A stretch of 64,000 nucleotides of DNA from Chrysopilus asiliformis. Taxonomy: Eukaryota > Arthropoda > Insecta > Diptera > Rhagionidae. Both the position numbers and the translations under genes were made by a program. The notes under the pieces were generated by a model. The model worked only from the letters and a program-made list of their open reading frames with translations. It was not told the DNA's origin and did no database searches. The stretch spans positions 25,097,487 to 25,161,486 of the forward strand of contig OZ035960.1 of assembly GCA_964034945.1 (NCBI GenBank), in the 5' to 3' direction. This document shows, one piece after another, positions 27,401 to 36,358 of the stretch; position 1 is the stretch's first letter, and every line of letters starts with the position of its first letter.

Positions 27401-30400
27401 CTTCCAACCCCAATATTTTGGGTTAAGATTTGGATTTATAATCTTTGTTTATTTGAAATATTTAAATCGAATTATGGGAAATTTGATCTAAAGCCCAATT
27501 CAGACCAGCGATTGCGGTGACGATTGAAGTTTCTCGGCCAATGAAATCAAAGCTTTCAACGACAGGGACATGAAAGCTTTGATCTCATTGGTCGAGAAAA
27601 CTCAATCGTAATTGTTAGTCTGAATTGGACTTGGATTTGAATACAGCTTTGAGTAAATGGATTTGAATACAGCTTTGAATCATAGATAAGGAGTTTCTCA
27701 AGGAAAAGAAACTGTTTTTCGTCCTCGTCTCGAAAAATTTATCAGAATTTTTTTCATATCCTGGACACAAATATTGTGAAAAAAATATGTCTACAAGTGT
27801 CATTTTCATGGCAGACGATGAAACAAATTAAAATTTATGCCTAGTTGACACTAGAGAGCCTATAACCTCTAGAGAGTGGCCATGGGGACATCTAAAAATG
27901 GCCGCCGAGCTGAAAAACGAGCCCGAAAAACTTTAAAAATTTGATTCATTGTCAAAAATAATTGCCAAAATTACTGAAATCAGCTAATATAATTAAAAAA
28001 CTCTTTTCTGAGGTATTAAAAAAATTTAGAAAGTCGTAGTTGTTTTAATAAATCGAAAAATTGTTTATAGACTGTCCTAATCAGGAGAAAAAGCTGTTCT
28101 AACTGGCCTAATATACTGTTCTAATTTGAGTTAATAGACTGTCCTCCTCAGTAGCACAGTCTATTAAGGTAGCATGGCCACTCTCTAGGTTAAAGGCTCT
28201 CTAGTTGACACGAGGTTTGAGAAATTTGTTTTGAACCCCAATAGTGAAACTTTCACTCAAATGTTTTCGTGAAACCCAGCTTCGATTGAACGGAAGAAAG
28301 AAATGGTCAATTTATATCCTTTTTTAATGTTGGTAGATCCATTTTACCTTAAATTTTTGGTACAATTACTCGCCGAAAGCTCAACTTTTGCGAGTTTGTT
28401 CTGTGAAAACGAGACATTATATTTAACCCAGATTATTCCATGAGCCTAGTAGTGGACGGAAATTCATTATATTTTGTTTACTCAAATAAACATATTCAAG
28501 CCTTGGAAGATTGAATACTGAAACCAATAGACGAAATTTAGTTATTTGATTTTGACAGAGAAAAATTGAAGTTTATAGTAGAGGACGGTGAAGAACGAGA
28601 AGAGAAGACATTATATTTAGAAGAGGTGCCTTGAAAAAAAAGCCTCAGACAATATCATTAGAAGTTTTCACCTTTTCTTAATAGATCTAAACTCTGATTG
28701 AAATTCACATACTTTATCAAGAATTTTTTTTTTTAAAACTGAAACATTGTTCACGAACCGCGGAATTTTTTCAACTCAAAAGTAGTTCACGAACAGAATC
28801 GTTCACGAACAGAGGCTCCACTTTCCAGTACACCAATTTCCAGTATCAAAATATGGCTTAAAGCTATGACATACCAAATGCGTTGGGTTGCGCGCGATTT
28901 ACAAATTTAGACATGTTTTTCCTTCTACTAAAGGCTTTCAGTTGCAAAATCTCTATTGGTTCTTATTTTATCTGTCTGATTATGCAAAAACAAGCCTTTG
29001 AGCCAGTATACACGACCACCTATTTACTCTCCTTTTTCCGCTCCTTTTTCCGCTCCTTTTTCCGCTCCTTTTTCCGCTCCTTTTTCCGCTCCTTTTTTTC
29101 GTTCGTGTTTACACGCAGATTTTTTAACGAACGTATTTTGGTTCCTTTTAGAATGCACGAAAATAGAATTCCACGATCACATTATCTCAACTGCTAAAAC
29201 AATTATAATCGGAAAACCAAACAACAATTACAGTTGACAAAATATTTAAAACCATAGCAACAAAACGCATAGCCACGAAATACCTTAACAACCAATCAGG
29301 CACCGTTCCGCTTTATTTTCACGGTGGGAATTTTAGTTTTCGTTCGTCTTTTCCTAGCGTCATTCCCACAGTACCCCGCGCCCTTCAACTTTAACGAAAC
29401 GAACGAAAACACGTCGGGTCTAAACAGGCTCTTTTATAGAAGTGAAACGTCTATATTTGTTTGGATGTCTCCCATTAATGACAAAAGACTTAAAGATCAA
29501 ATTCTTGGGAGAAATTTTGCCAGGAATTTGTATTAAACCTAGAAAAAAAATATCGCAAAACATTTTTTTTTTTTCACTTTTGTGGGGAAAAACGGTTACA
29601 TATACGGTTACGTGCCACTGCATTTTTAACAGTTCTTGTATACCTGAAAAAATTCTTTTTTTCAAATTCCTTTCAAAGTTATTTCTTTCTTTTTTAATAG
29701 AAACATTTGTTATTACGAAGAAGGTTCCAAGAACAAAATTGAACCAAAAGAAGACTACCATGTATATATGACAACAGTTCACCAACAACCAATTGAAAGT
29801 CAACCAGAAGTGAAATTTGAACCACAAGCTTTGATGCCATTTGAAAAAATAAATAGCCCATCAACTTCATCTGTTGCAATACCATCAATATCACACTTCT
29901 TACAGATACCTTCGAGCAGCCGCAGTGCCAACAACTTTCCACAAATTTCAGGATGTGTGAGTCTACATCATAATAAAGAGTCACAAGAGAATGCTGAAAT
30001 CAATCAAGCCCTTTGTAAATTCATATACGGCTGTGGAATGCCCTTCAACATTACAAAATCCAATTCCTTCAGAGATTTTATTGGACAACTCAAACAATCG
30101 TATGTAAACCACATACCCACTGGAAATGAAATTGCAACGACACTATTGGACGGTGAATACGAACATCAAATCGACGTCAAAGTGGGTACATCGGATTCCG
30201 TTCTTATGATTAACACAAAAAACGATCAAAATAAAGGAGTTGCCGTATTGTACGGCGGTCCCAACAAAACGCAAAAATTCCTCAAAATTTGGGATATGGA
30301 GACGACGTCAAATGTGAACGATTTAACCAAAATGATTACAAAATTAATCGACTATGTTAAAATGGTGCATCAATCAAACGTTTATGCTGTTGTAGTGGAT

Positions 30401-32259
30401 GATATACCAATGGCTAACCACGGGGCTAGCATTTTAACCATTTGGTTCGTGGTCTGCTCTCACTACATGGCAAATTTAATGGCAGAAGAACTCTACAACA
30501 AAGATTTAGACCTGAAGATCCAGCGAGTAATCAAAGAATTTAAAAACTTGGACCTCCCAAGAAAACGAAATTGGCGCGATCATAAAAATTCTCTACTTTA
30601 TTTTATTGAGAATCTGGAAGAATTTAAGCGAATTGTCGCAACTTCAAGGGTAGAGATTAGCGAGTATACAAAGCTAGTGTTAAGCGATGATTTGATCAAA
30701 AGTGAAATCGCAGAATCCTTCAATCGATTGAGTCGCATCTCAGACTTAATTGCCGAAATGAAAAATACCAAGCTTTCCATAAGTGATACTGTCAATTTGT
30801 GGTTAACGTTACCATCTCCGATCTACGAAAAAACAGACACCGAAAATGCTAAAATTAAACCAATAATTTTCAATAAATACGCACTAGCCGCTTACTACAT
30901 GAATCCTCTATATGCCAACGAGAAATTACAGCCGAAACAATGGAATTCCGTAATTGATTTCGTTTTGGTGAATTTAGAAGCGGACGGCATAACAGAATGG
31001 ATGAAATTCACTCGACCTGAGGGATACATAAATACGCTTTTGGAATCGGAAATTAAGAATGTTGAAACGGTTTGGACGCGGATCGAGGAATATCTTCCGA
31101 ACCTGGCGCAGTTCGCATTTCGACTGATTAGGATTCCTGCTTCGGTGGAACATCTTAAAGAAATCGCTTCTATTGAAATTTCAAATAAATTTAATAAGGA
31201 TAATGATCTCTCGTCAGAACAGTCGCAGAAACTTTTATACGTTCGTAACAACTTGAAACTGAACGAGTCTAGTGGAATGTAATCTTACATAAAATAAAAA
31301 TTTTACACTACATTTTAATAAATTTTTGTTTCCAAAAAAATAGCCAAATCCACCAGCATCGCATATGGTTTTTTTGATAATATATTTTTACTATACAAAA
31401 GCATTCAAAGAACTTTTTTTCATTTACATTTTCTAAGGATAGCTGCAAAATTCTTACAGACACTTTTCGTTTTGTTTGCCCAACGCACAAGCTTCCACAA
31501 GGACAAGAGAACTAGTATACCTTGCAGTGATCCACAGGAATAGCATTTTTTATCCCTGAACTTTATTGGGATGGATTTTAATTTGAATCTATAGACTTAA
31601 CTGATCCGCTATCTCTTTCTTAATATTTCCTTGCTAATTGTAAAACTTTGGATTTTTCGGATCGAGAACATACTGCAAAAAGATACATGAACCGTTGTAT
31701 GCAAAAGTGGTGTAAGTCAGTAAAATGTTGTTTTGAGATATTTGAAGTTTTAGTAGAACTTGCGGTGTAATTAATGTATTAGTCTTTCTAGAATAGAATT
31801 CACTTATTATATCCATTTCTAACTAATAACGTTAGAAAACTTAAATCACTTTTGCATACAAAGGCTCTTTTTTTCACCAATAGCTAAAAATATTAAAAAT
31901 GTAAATAAATTTGAATAGAAAAAAAACTACGGTTATGCAAATTACAACAAATTAATCTTTTTTACTAGACAATTCGCAAATTTCCATATTCAAGCTCATT
32001 ATCAAGAAAAATATGCCCAAATATCTATACTAATTATGCAATCCGAGCACATGACTGCATGATTTTTATCTAGTTTTATAGTTTATTTAACCAAATCAAA
32101 TACTCACCATCCCGAAAGAGCGCCTAGAAGAATTTGAACCGAAGCCGATTTTGTGCTGATGTCTCCAAGAACGCCTCCCAGGAATTTCGAATAATCGTTA
32201 GCCATTTTCTCGAGTTGTTTGTTTTCCAAATCTTTTTTAGATTTTGACCAATCACTCAT
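24228..32259 (-). CDS. FUNDC1: FUNDC1 (FUN14 domain-containing protein 1), whole gene with alternative last exons
   Basis: FUNDC1 is a small protein of the outer mitochondrial membrane that serves as a mitophagy receptor in animals. Three coding blocks join in frame: 32259-32108, 25328-25133, and then either 24896-24816 (142 aa total) or 24413-24228 (177 aa total). The human protein is 155 aa. Family landmarks are residues 41-51 ending in the conserved Gly-Trp, KVGKFAAFAIGGG (59-71, second membrane segment), GYIQIDW (82-88), and a Gly-Gly-rich last membrane segment present in both terminal exons. I see no clear aromatic-x-x-Leu LC3-binding motif in the first 50 residues, where the human protein has one. 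Intron 1 (25329-32107) contains a gene on the other strand. Identity is from remembered family sequence; the splice phases agree at every junction. Confidence 0.9.
24816..24896 (-). CDS. FUNDC1: FUNDC1 alternative terminal exon A (short isoform)
   Basis: The acceptor TTTCCGTAG is followed in phase 0 by 26 codons and a TAG stop. The translation runs AMKFAKENAVFVTAF then TGGIFLGIASS. It resembles the vertebrate FUNDC1 C-terminus closely, with a short amphipathic lead-in, one membrane segment, and a Gly-Gly pair followed by Leu-Gly-x-Ala-Ser. The exon lies between the shared exon and terminal exon B, so using it requires polyadenylation inside the last intron; only a weak AATATA-type signal is seen 3' of the stop (about 24800). 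It could be an unused or decaying duplicate, but both reading frame and splice acceptor are intact. Confidence 0.75.
   Translation of the reverse strand, partial: AMKFAKENAVFVTAFTGGIFLGIASS
25133..25328 (-). CDS. FUNDC1: FUNDC1 middle exon (shared by both isoforms)
   Basis: The acceptor is TTTTTTTCCAG at 25330-25329. The first base completes Trp51, then reads ATGYSTMKVGK and so on to VDK (residue 116), where the donor AAG|GTAACA leaves phase 0. It carries the end of the first and the whole second membrane segment (residues 59-78) and the conserved GYIQIDW motif, followed by a charged linker (90-116). The 196-base length and the phases (2 in, 0 out) fit the flanking exons exactly. Confidence 0.9.
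25652..25742. repeat. Imperfect tandem duplication in FUNDC1 intron 1
   Basis: Two ~47-base copies sharing AATCAAATTTTTC and TCTGAATTCG. Confidence 0.7.
26678..26814 (+). CDS. hAT-like gene, exon 1 (first part of BED zinc finger)
   Basis: The start ATG at 26678 has A at -3 (GTGTAAAATG). A second in-frame ATG at 26549 would add 43 residues in a poorer context and is less likely. The exon encodes MFKRQSDIYERLNF then CAVCGAELKNTAAERLRTH and ends AG|GTAAAAC. It supplies both zinc-binding cysteines and the histidine; the last cysteine is in exon 2. Confidence 0.75.
26678..31282 (+). CDS. Domesticated hAT-transposase-like protein (BED finger + DUF659/hATC-like), nested in FUNDC1 intron 1
   Basis: Two exons (26678-26814 and 29701-31282) join in phase to give 572 residues. 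The BED-type zinc finger is C27-x2-C30-x14-H45-x3-C49, with the intron between H45 and C49. Residues 69-145 are Ser/Pro/Asn-rich. A DUF659/hAT core starts near residue 147 (ALCKFIYGCGMPFN). AVVVDDIP (275-282) aligns with the family's second catalytic Asp (usually SDN or TDN). Near 217 the usual D-G-W is N-T-K. A shortened hATC region (about 500-570) has PASVEHLKEIAS where active elements have PASSxxxERxFS. Two of three catalytic acids therefore appear lost while the frame stays open, which suggests a retained DNA-binding or dimerising protein. The catalytic alignment is from memory. No terminal inverted repeats or target duplication were seen around it. Confidence 0.8.
27491..27632. mobile_element. 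142-base inverted-repeat MITE
   Basis: The left end AAGCCCAATTCAGAC and the right end, reversed, AAGTCCAATTCAGAC begin long imperfect arms of about 65 bases meeting near TGAAAGCTTT. No target duplication is clear. It lies in the intron shared antisense by FUNDC1 and the hAT-like gene. Confidence 0.65.
27632..27680. repeat. Short tandem duplication
   Basis: TGGATTTGAATACAGCTTTG occurs twice in succession, next to the MITE. Confidence 0.85.
27852..28203. mobile_element. 352-base hAT-like MITE with perfect 8-base target duplication
   Basis: GTTGACAC flanks both sides (27844-27851, 28204-28211). The termini are TAGAGAGCCTATAACC and (reversed) TAGAGAGCCTTTAACC, followed in both arms by CTAGAGAGTGGCCATG-like sequence. 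The 8-base duplication and TAGAG start fit hAT elements. The interior repeats AGACTGTCCT and CTGTTCTAA blocks. Confidence 0.85.
29032..29097. repeat. 12-base tandem repeat
   Basis: About six copies of CTCCTTTTTCCG in the hAT-like gene's intron. They are open in two frames, giving spurious Phe-Arg-Ser or Ala-Pro-Phe-Ser repeats. Confidence 0.9.
29701..31282 (+). CDS. hAT-like gene, exon 2 (transposase-like body)
   Basis: The acceptor TTTCTTTTTTAATAG ends at 29700 and one base completes Arg46. The exon then reads NICYYEEGSKNKIEPK and continues into the 504-residue open frame that starts at ATG 29768. In-frame reading from the acceptor to that ATG is stop-free, so the exon begins 22 codons earlier than the first ATG suggests. 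The 1.58 kb open frame in AT-rich surroundings is itself strong evidence for selection. The protein ends VRNNLKLNESSGM, matching the usual KLLxVxxNLKL end of hAT proteins. Confidence 0.85.
31293..31298 (+). terminator. Poly(A) signal of hAT-like gene
   Basis: AATAAA begins 11 bases after the stop codon, and a second copy lies at 31317-31322. The 3' UTR is therefore very short. Confidence 0.6.
31323..32107. other. FUNDC1 intron 1, part beyond the nested gene
   Basis: Between the nested gene's poly(A) signals and the FUNDC1 donor. AT-rich, no recognised feature. Confidence 0.4.
32108..32259 (-). CDS. FUNDC1: FUNDC1 first coding exon
   Basis: It encodes residues 1-50 and two bases of Trp51, starting MSDWSKSKKDL and reaching LGALSG. 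The donor is TG|GTGAGTA at 32107. The sequence just before the ATG reads TTTCGTTTTAG|GC, a good acceptor (AG at 32263-32262), so a separate 5' UTR exon probably lies upstream. An in-frame ATG at 32310 would add 17 hydrophobic residues, but the acceptor and the family's charged N-terminus favour 32259. The N-terminal part is cytosolic in the known family; the first membrane segment begins near residue 40. Confidence 0.88.
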
Positions 32260-32263
32260 GCCT

Positions 32264-34007
32264 AAAACGAAATTAAACGCCACAAAGTATGAAAATCTCA
32301 TAAAAACCACAAAATCGAAAAAATTACGAAAATGCGAGAAAAACTGCGCCGTGAAAGTCTTTGTCGTTTCTTGGTGGATTGTTCTGCACTTTAATTATAT
32401 AACGAAATTGATTGAATTTATACAACTGATTTGAATAAAAATCCTAAAAAGACTTTAATTTGCTGTTAAAACAACCCAGTCATCTTTAAATTTAGCCTTC
32501 GTGACTGAGTTGGGGTTTCACTGAAGAAGCAGAACGCGTTGAACAAAACAAAATCGCCTTTTTCTGTAGCCCACTTTGTTTTTCGCGAAATTTAGCACAG
32601 TTGGGGTTTAAATAAAAAGGATTTTTGTTTCAACTCACCTTTTTTTCGCTTGAAATTGGGAAATGAGGGCCGCTTGTTAAATATTTCCTTTAATTTTACA
32701 ATTTTTGCGCAAGTTTCCTTCTCACCCAGCTGATCAAAATTCACTAGCGCCGAACGCGTGTATCACTTGAAGTATTTGAAAATTTACTACTGTGGCTAGC
32801 ACTGAAAACACGAGTCGGCATTGCCAGAAATCCAATACTATACTAGGGGTAATCATTGCATTTCGCAATCCCGTTGCAAAAGCAACTGAGTTTTTCGCAA
32901 ACATTTCACAAAATTCACCATACATTTTTGATTTACGAACCTTTGGGCATTTGCGAGACTAAAAAGTGTCGCATACTTTTCAAACTAGATTCGTGCGTAG
33001 TTTGTGTCAAAGTTTTGATAGTCAGTTTGACATGTGCGGACAAAATGAATTGCATTATTCGTTATTAATTATTCAATATCAGAATCTACTACAATCTTAT
33101 TTTTTAGTTCTCAACATCTAAAAAGAAAATTATTTCAGTGAAATATACAACCTTCCGTAAGAAATAAGATTCAAAATCGCCTTTCCAGCTTACAAATCGA
33201 GTATTTTGTTTTTTTTCGCTTGTCTATTAATTGAATTGATTTTAAGTTATGAAATCATCTGGCAATTGAAAACTAATGCCAAGAATTACAAATTATTTTG
33301 CAAAAAATTTAAACCTGGAATATTCACGTCAATACCCCTGGCGAATATGCGACGTCCGCAAAGTTGCGAAGTAAAATGTGTGCGAAACGGTCTCATTACA
33401 TATTCTAGTACGATTTCGCACTAGCGGTGGTGCGCAAAGGTCTCATTACATGTTTAATCTAGTACTTTCTCATAGATTTATAACAGCGAACTGGAAACTT
33501 TTGAGTAAAAACCAGAAGTAAAACGGGGATTAGCATGCAATTAGACCTTTTCGCACACGCCCTTAATTATAGTCACAAAAATACCAACATATTTTTTTTT
33601 AAATAATCAGAAATTAATATTTTCTGAACAAGGCTTCTAAACTGGCAACTCCCTGAAAAACTTCCAGTTTCGCCACTAATGGCGCTAGTGAGTTGTCATT
33701 TCGGAAAGTGAATTTTCGTGATTTTCGCAAATTTTATCAATTTTTTCGTTGAAAATCGTGTTTTGGGACTCCAGCTCCCGGCAAATTACCGTTCAGTTCG
33801 AATCTTTGGGGCCTTCGACCAGTAAAAGCTAGTTACGTGCTCAAGTTAATGGGTTTTCGCCAACGAAAGGATTTTTGTTTACAAAGCGATTTTTATCCCA
33901 GCGAAACGTGGAAGTAACCGCCAAACAAAACTCATTTTACGCTACAAAAATAAGCTTTGTACCAAACGCAATATTCAAGAAGAGTGTAAATAACCAGTGT
34001 GGAAGAA
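32264..34007. promoter_or_regulatory. Divergent intergenic region between FUNDC1 and Utx
   Basis: These 1.7 kb separate the two divergent coding starts and should hold both promoters and 5' UTRs. A FUNDC1 5' UTR exon is expected because an acceptor abuts its start codon. I cannot assign transcription starts. A partial direct repeat occurs inside it (33381-33470). Open frames here have no recognisable product. Confidence 0.45.
33381..33470. repeat. Imperfect direct duplication between FUNDC1 and Utx
   Basis: Two imperfect copies contain GGTCTCATTACAT followed a few bases later by CTAGTAC, about 50 bases apart and each preceded by GCG-A-rich sequence. Confidence 0.55.
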
Positions 34008-34075
34008 ATGGAGGCCGACAGCGACGATATAAACTTGACCACTCAGGAACTCCAGGTTCTGCAAGAACTTGATAG
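34008..34075 (+). CDS. Utx: Utx coding exon 1
   Basis: Encodes [20 protein letters not shown], then Leu-Asp and two bases of Ser23. The donor is AG|GTTAGTT. The acidic start followed by a leucine-rich helix corresponds to the ...LTAEEREALGGLDSR segment of vertebrate UTX. Confidence 0.85.
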
Positions 34076-34851
34076 GTTAGTTTCCCACTTTGACGCTCCG
34101 CTCCACTTTCCATTTACTGCAAATTTCTCCCCATATTGATCCCAATTTCACCACAAAATCCTAAATAAACTAAGTGTTACTAAATTATTTATCATTTATT
34201 CTCATTTAGCCGGCAATTCGGATTCATAAAGTTTACGGCCCCGGAGCACTCAAAAAAGCGCGATCTGGTATTAAAGGCGGTCAAATATCTCGAGCGGATG
34301 CTAATTCAAGCCCAGAAGCAAATCGAGCGAAATAAAATCCAATCCATCGGGAAGAATGCCAAGGGGGGTGGAAGTGCCTTTGTTCCGACATCAACGTCTG
34401 GAAGTACTACTTTCAGAAGTGGTAGTTTATCGGAAGAGATCAAAATCAAAACAGAAACCGATATCGATATTGACATGGAGGAAAACTCCGCGAATCCATC
34501 GCCAGCTAAAGATCCCAACTCTCTGGGTGACATCACAATCAAAACGGAGTCGATCAAAGTGGAAGATGTAGAAATGAAGGATTTAAGCAATGAAGCCGAA
34601 TCGGAAAAGGAAATTAGCATCGATCCGAGGACCTACTGCAAATTGGGACATTTCCATCTGCTATTAGAAGACTACCCGAAAGGTATTTCGTCTGGGTTTC
34701 ATAAAACTATGCTAAATTTGATTGGTTTTTCTATTAATTTAGCCTTATCAGCCTACCAAAAATACTTCAACTTGAAACCAGATCATTGGAAGGATAAACC
34801 TTTTCTATTTGGCCTCGGAATGGTTTATTTTCATTTTAATGCTTATAAATG
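34008..34851 (+). CDS. Utx: Utx / KDM6 histone H3K27 demethylase, 5' three coding exons (3' part not found)
   Basis: UTX removes methyl groups from H3K27 using a C-terminal JmjC domain; its N-terminal half is a TPR array. Only the first 217 residues are seen here (34008-34075, 34210-34682, 34743-34851). [14 protein letters not shown] (18-31) and [16 protein letters not shown] (42-57) match the UTX N-terminus. After an acidic insert (about 65-160), [20 protein letters not shown] (165-184) and [17 protein letters not shown] (201-217) are the first TPR motifs. An in-frame TAA at 33987 fixes ATG 34008 as the first start. The final donor TG|GTGAGTAAG leads into an intron of unknown length; I found no later TPR or JmjC exon, so they lie outside the window or in exons too short to recognise. 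Confidence 0.92.
34210..34682 (+). CDS. Utx: Utx coding exon 2
   Basis: The acceptor CTCATTTAG ends at 34209. The exon carries residues 24-180 plus one base of Ala181. It begins RQFGFIKF and ends LLLEDYPK before AAG|GTATTT. Between the N-terminal helix and the first TPR is an insert of ~95 residues, rich in Ser, Asp and Glu, which I do not recall from vertebrate UTX. It contains three Ile-Lys-x-Glu motifs (102-105, 133-136, 138-141). Confidence 0.9.
34683..34742 (+). other. 60-base stop-free intron in Utx TPR region
   Basis: GTATTT...ATTTAG, exactly 60 bases, with no stop in the Utx frame. Splicing restores the conserved YPKALSAYQ. Retention would insert 20 residues and keep the frame open. 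The size is typical of short dipteran introns. Confidence 0.85.
34743..34851 (+). CDS. Utx: Utx coding exon 3
   Basis: Encodes residues 181-216 and two bases of Trp217 ([16 protein letters not shown] onward to FHFNAYKW). It is colinear with human ALSAYQRYYSLQSDYW...FHYNAFQW. The donor TG|GTGAGTAAG is strong and the third base of the Trp codon must come from the next exon, which was not found. Confidence 0.88.
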
Positions 34852-36254
34852 GTGAGTAAGAGAATATTTTTCTTTTGAAAAAATACTTGAAAAATACGAA
34901 ACAAAAGACGAAATTACTATTTGGCTGATGGCGAATTTCATGAAATTTTTAGCGTCCACTAAATCGAATTAGAATTTCATTCAAAATATCCTCTTGATTT
35001 TGTAGCCGCTAAGTTTCGTTAAATTCTGTTACATTTTCGGTGTTTTTATCTAACCCTTTCGCAGCGGCTTTCCTTTTTAGGCTTTAAAAGATTTTTTTTA
35101 AATATATTATGTTTATTATAGTCTGAAATTTAATAATTAAATGTTATTTTTAAAAAAATATGCCAGACGGGGTGGAACAAATATGTCCCGCCAAAAAGGA
35201 CGTGTGGGGCAAATATAAAAATTTGTAAAATATAAATAAATATAGTACTTACCTCATATAAAATACTCCCAATAATTACGTTTTTCACTAATTGTATTAT
35301 AAAACACCTTTATTTTTAAAAATTTAATATTTATTTTGGTAAAACAAGAATTTATCACAAATTACATCTGCAGTTCACAATTTCAAATGCAAGACTAAAC
35401 ATGAATAACTTTAAAGAGACGCACACAAAGTTAAATACCGTTAGATAAGATTACAGAAGACGATTTGGGACACATATATCCCATATTATATGGAAACTTT
35501 TAAATTCAGCCGTTTTTAAACTTCTGCTGGGACATATGTGTGGGACTTTTTATTCGCCATTGTATTTTCTCCCGAGTTATTTTTCAAAGCTCTTTCATTT
35601 GAGACCCCACACGATGGGTACGTTAGTTCGATTTAACAAAATGTCCTCTGCCGGACGCTATGTTTTCCCCCGTATATGCATACACACATACTGGATGGTC
35701 ATCGGAGTTACGTATGGAATGGTAGTGGTTCAAAATTAAATTACAAGATTTGAGCCTAACAAACAAACTAACAAGTGAAATTAAATAAAAGCTGTCCTTT
35801 AAAAGAAAAACCGTTTGGTTTTACTTAATACAATAATAGTTTTTAATCTGTATTTAACAAAAATACATATATTGAGCGAAAATCTTCAGAAACTTCCATT
35901 CTGACTTCTGCCGAGTGCAATTGAACTGACAGCGAGTTACCGCGCACCAACATCCAACTTACAAGTGTGGGTTGAAATGTTTCCAAAATGTACTTGTTCG
36001 TTTCAGCAAAACGCTGGACATAATTTTCATTTCAATAAAAGAAAGGACAAATTAGCAATTTAAAAAGAAAAACAGAAGAAAAGCCTAGGCTTCAAATGCT
36101 CTATATGAGGATAAAACAAATATTGATTTATTTTTTTTTTGTGAGAGAGGGCTTCCCCTAGATTTTAATTAATGGAATGGTTATGTAAAAAAGTTTTCCA
36201 ATACGACTTAACGTGTCTGTTTGACAAGTTGTGTAGGATGCACAGTTCGTTATG
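34852..36254 (+). other. Start of Utx intron 3
   Basis: Begins GTGAGTAAG. It contains scattered GGGACATATGT-type motifs near 35183, 35466 and 35527 that may belong to an unrecognised repeat. No further Utx exon was found here. Confidence 0.5.
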
Positions 36255-36346
36255 CTTTTTACGTATCTCTAACGGTTCTTTAGATATTTGGTTTAATATT
36301 ATTTTTACACATTTTTTCCGAAACTTCAAATATTACAGAGGAAAGT
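36255..36346 (-). repeat. R2 element fragment, copy 3
   Basis: Reversed R2 start: ACAGAGGAAAGT at 36335-36346, preceded by TCCGAAACTTCAAATATT and, further left, TATCTCTAACGGTTCT (the reverse of the GTTAGAGATA block of R2). Confidence 0.55.
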
Positions 36347-36358
36347 CGTGTGCTGAGA

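Larger units (their letters stand above)
26815..29700 (+). other. Intron 1 of the hAT-like gene (2.9 kb), antisense within FUNDC1 intron 1
   Basis: Starts GTAAAA and ends TTTTAATAG. It holds a 142-base inverted-repeat MITE (27491-27632), a 352-base hAT-like MITE (27852-28203) and a 12-base tandem repeat (about 29032-29097). No exon was recognised within it. The same sequence is intronic to FUNDC1 on the other strand. Confidence 0.7.

Noticed and set aside
28883..29237. 104- and 79-codon frames with Phe-Arg-Ser-Phe and Ala-Pro-Phe-Ser repeats
   Set aside because: Product of the 12-base tandem repeat in the intron of the hAT-like gene.
29420..29827. 135-codon minus-strand frame overlapping the hAT-like exon 2 start
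   Set aside because: Antisense shadow of the exon and its pyrimidine-rich acceptor region.
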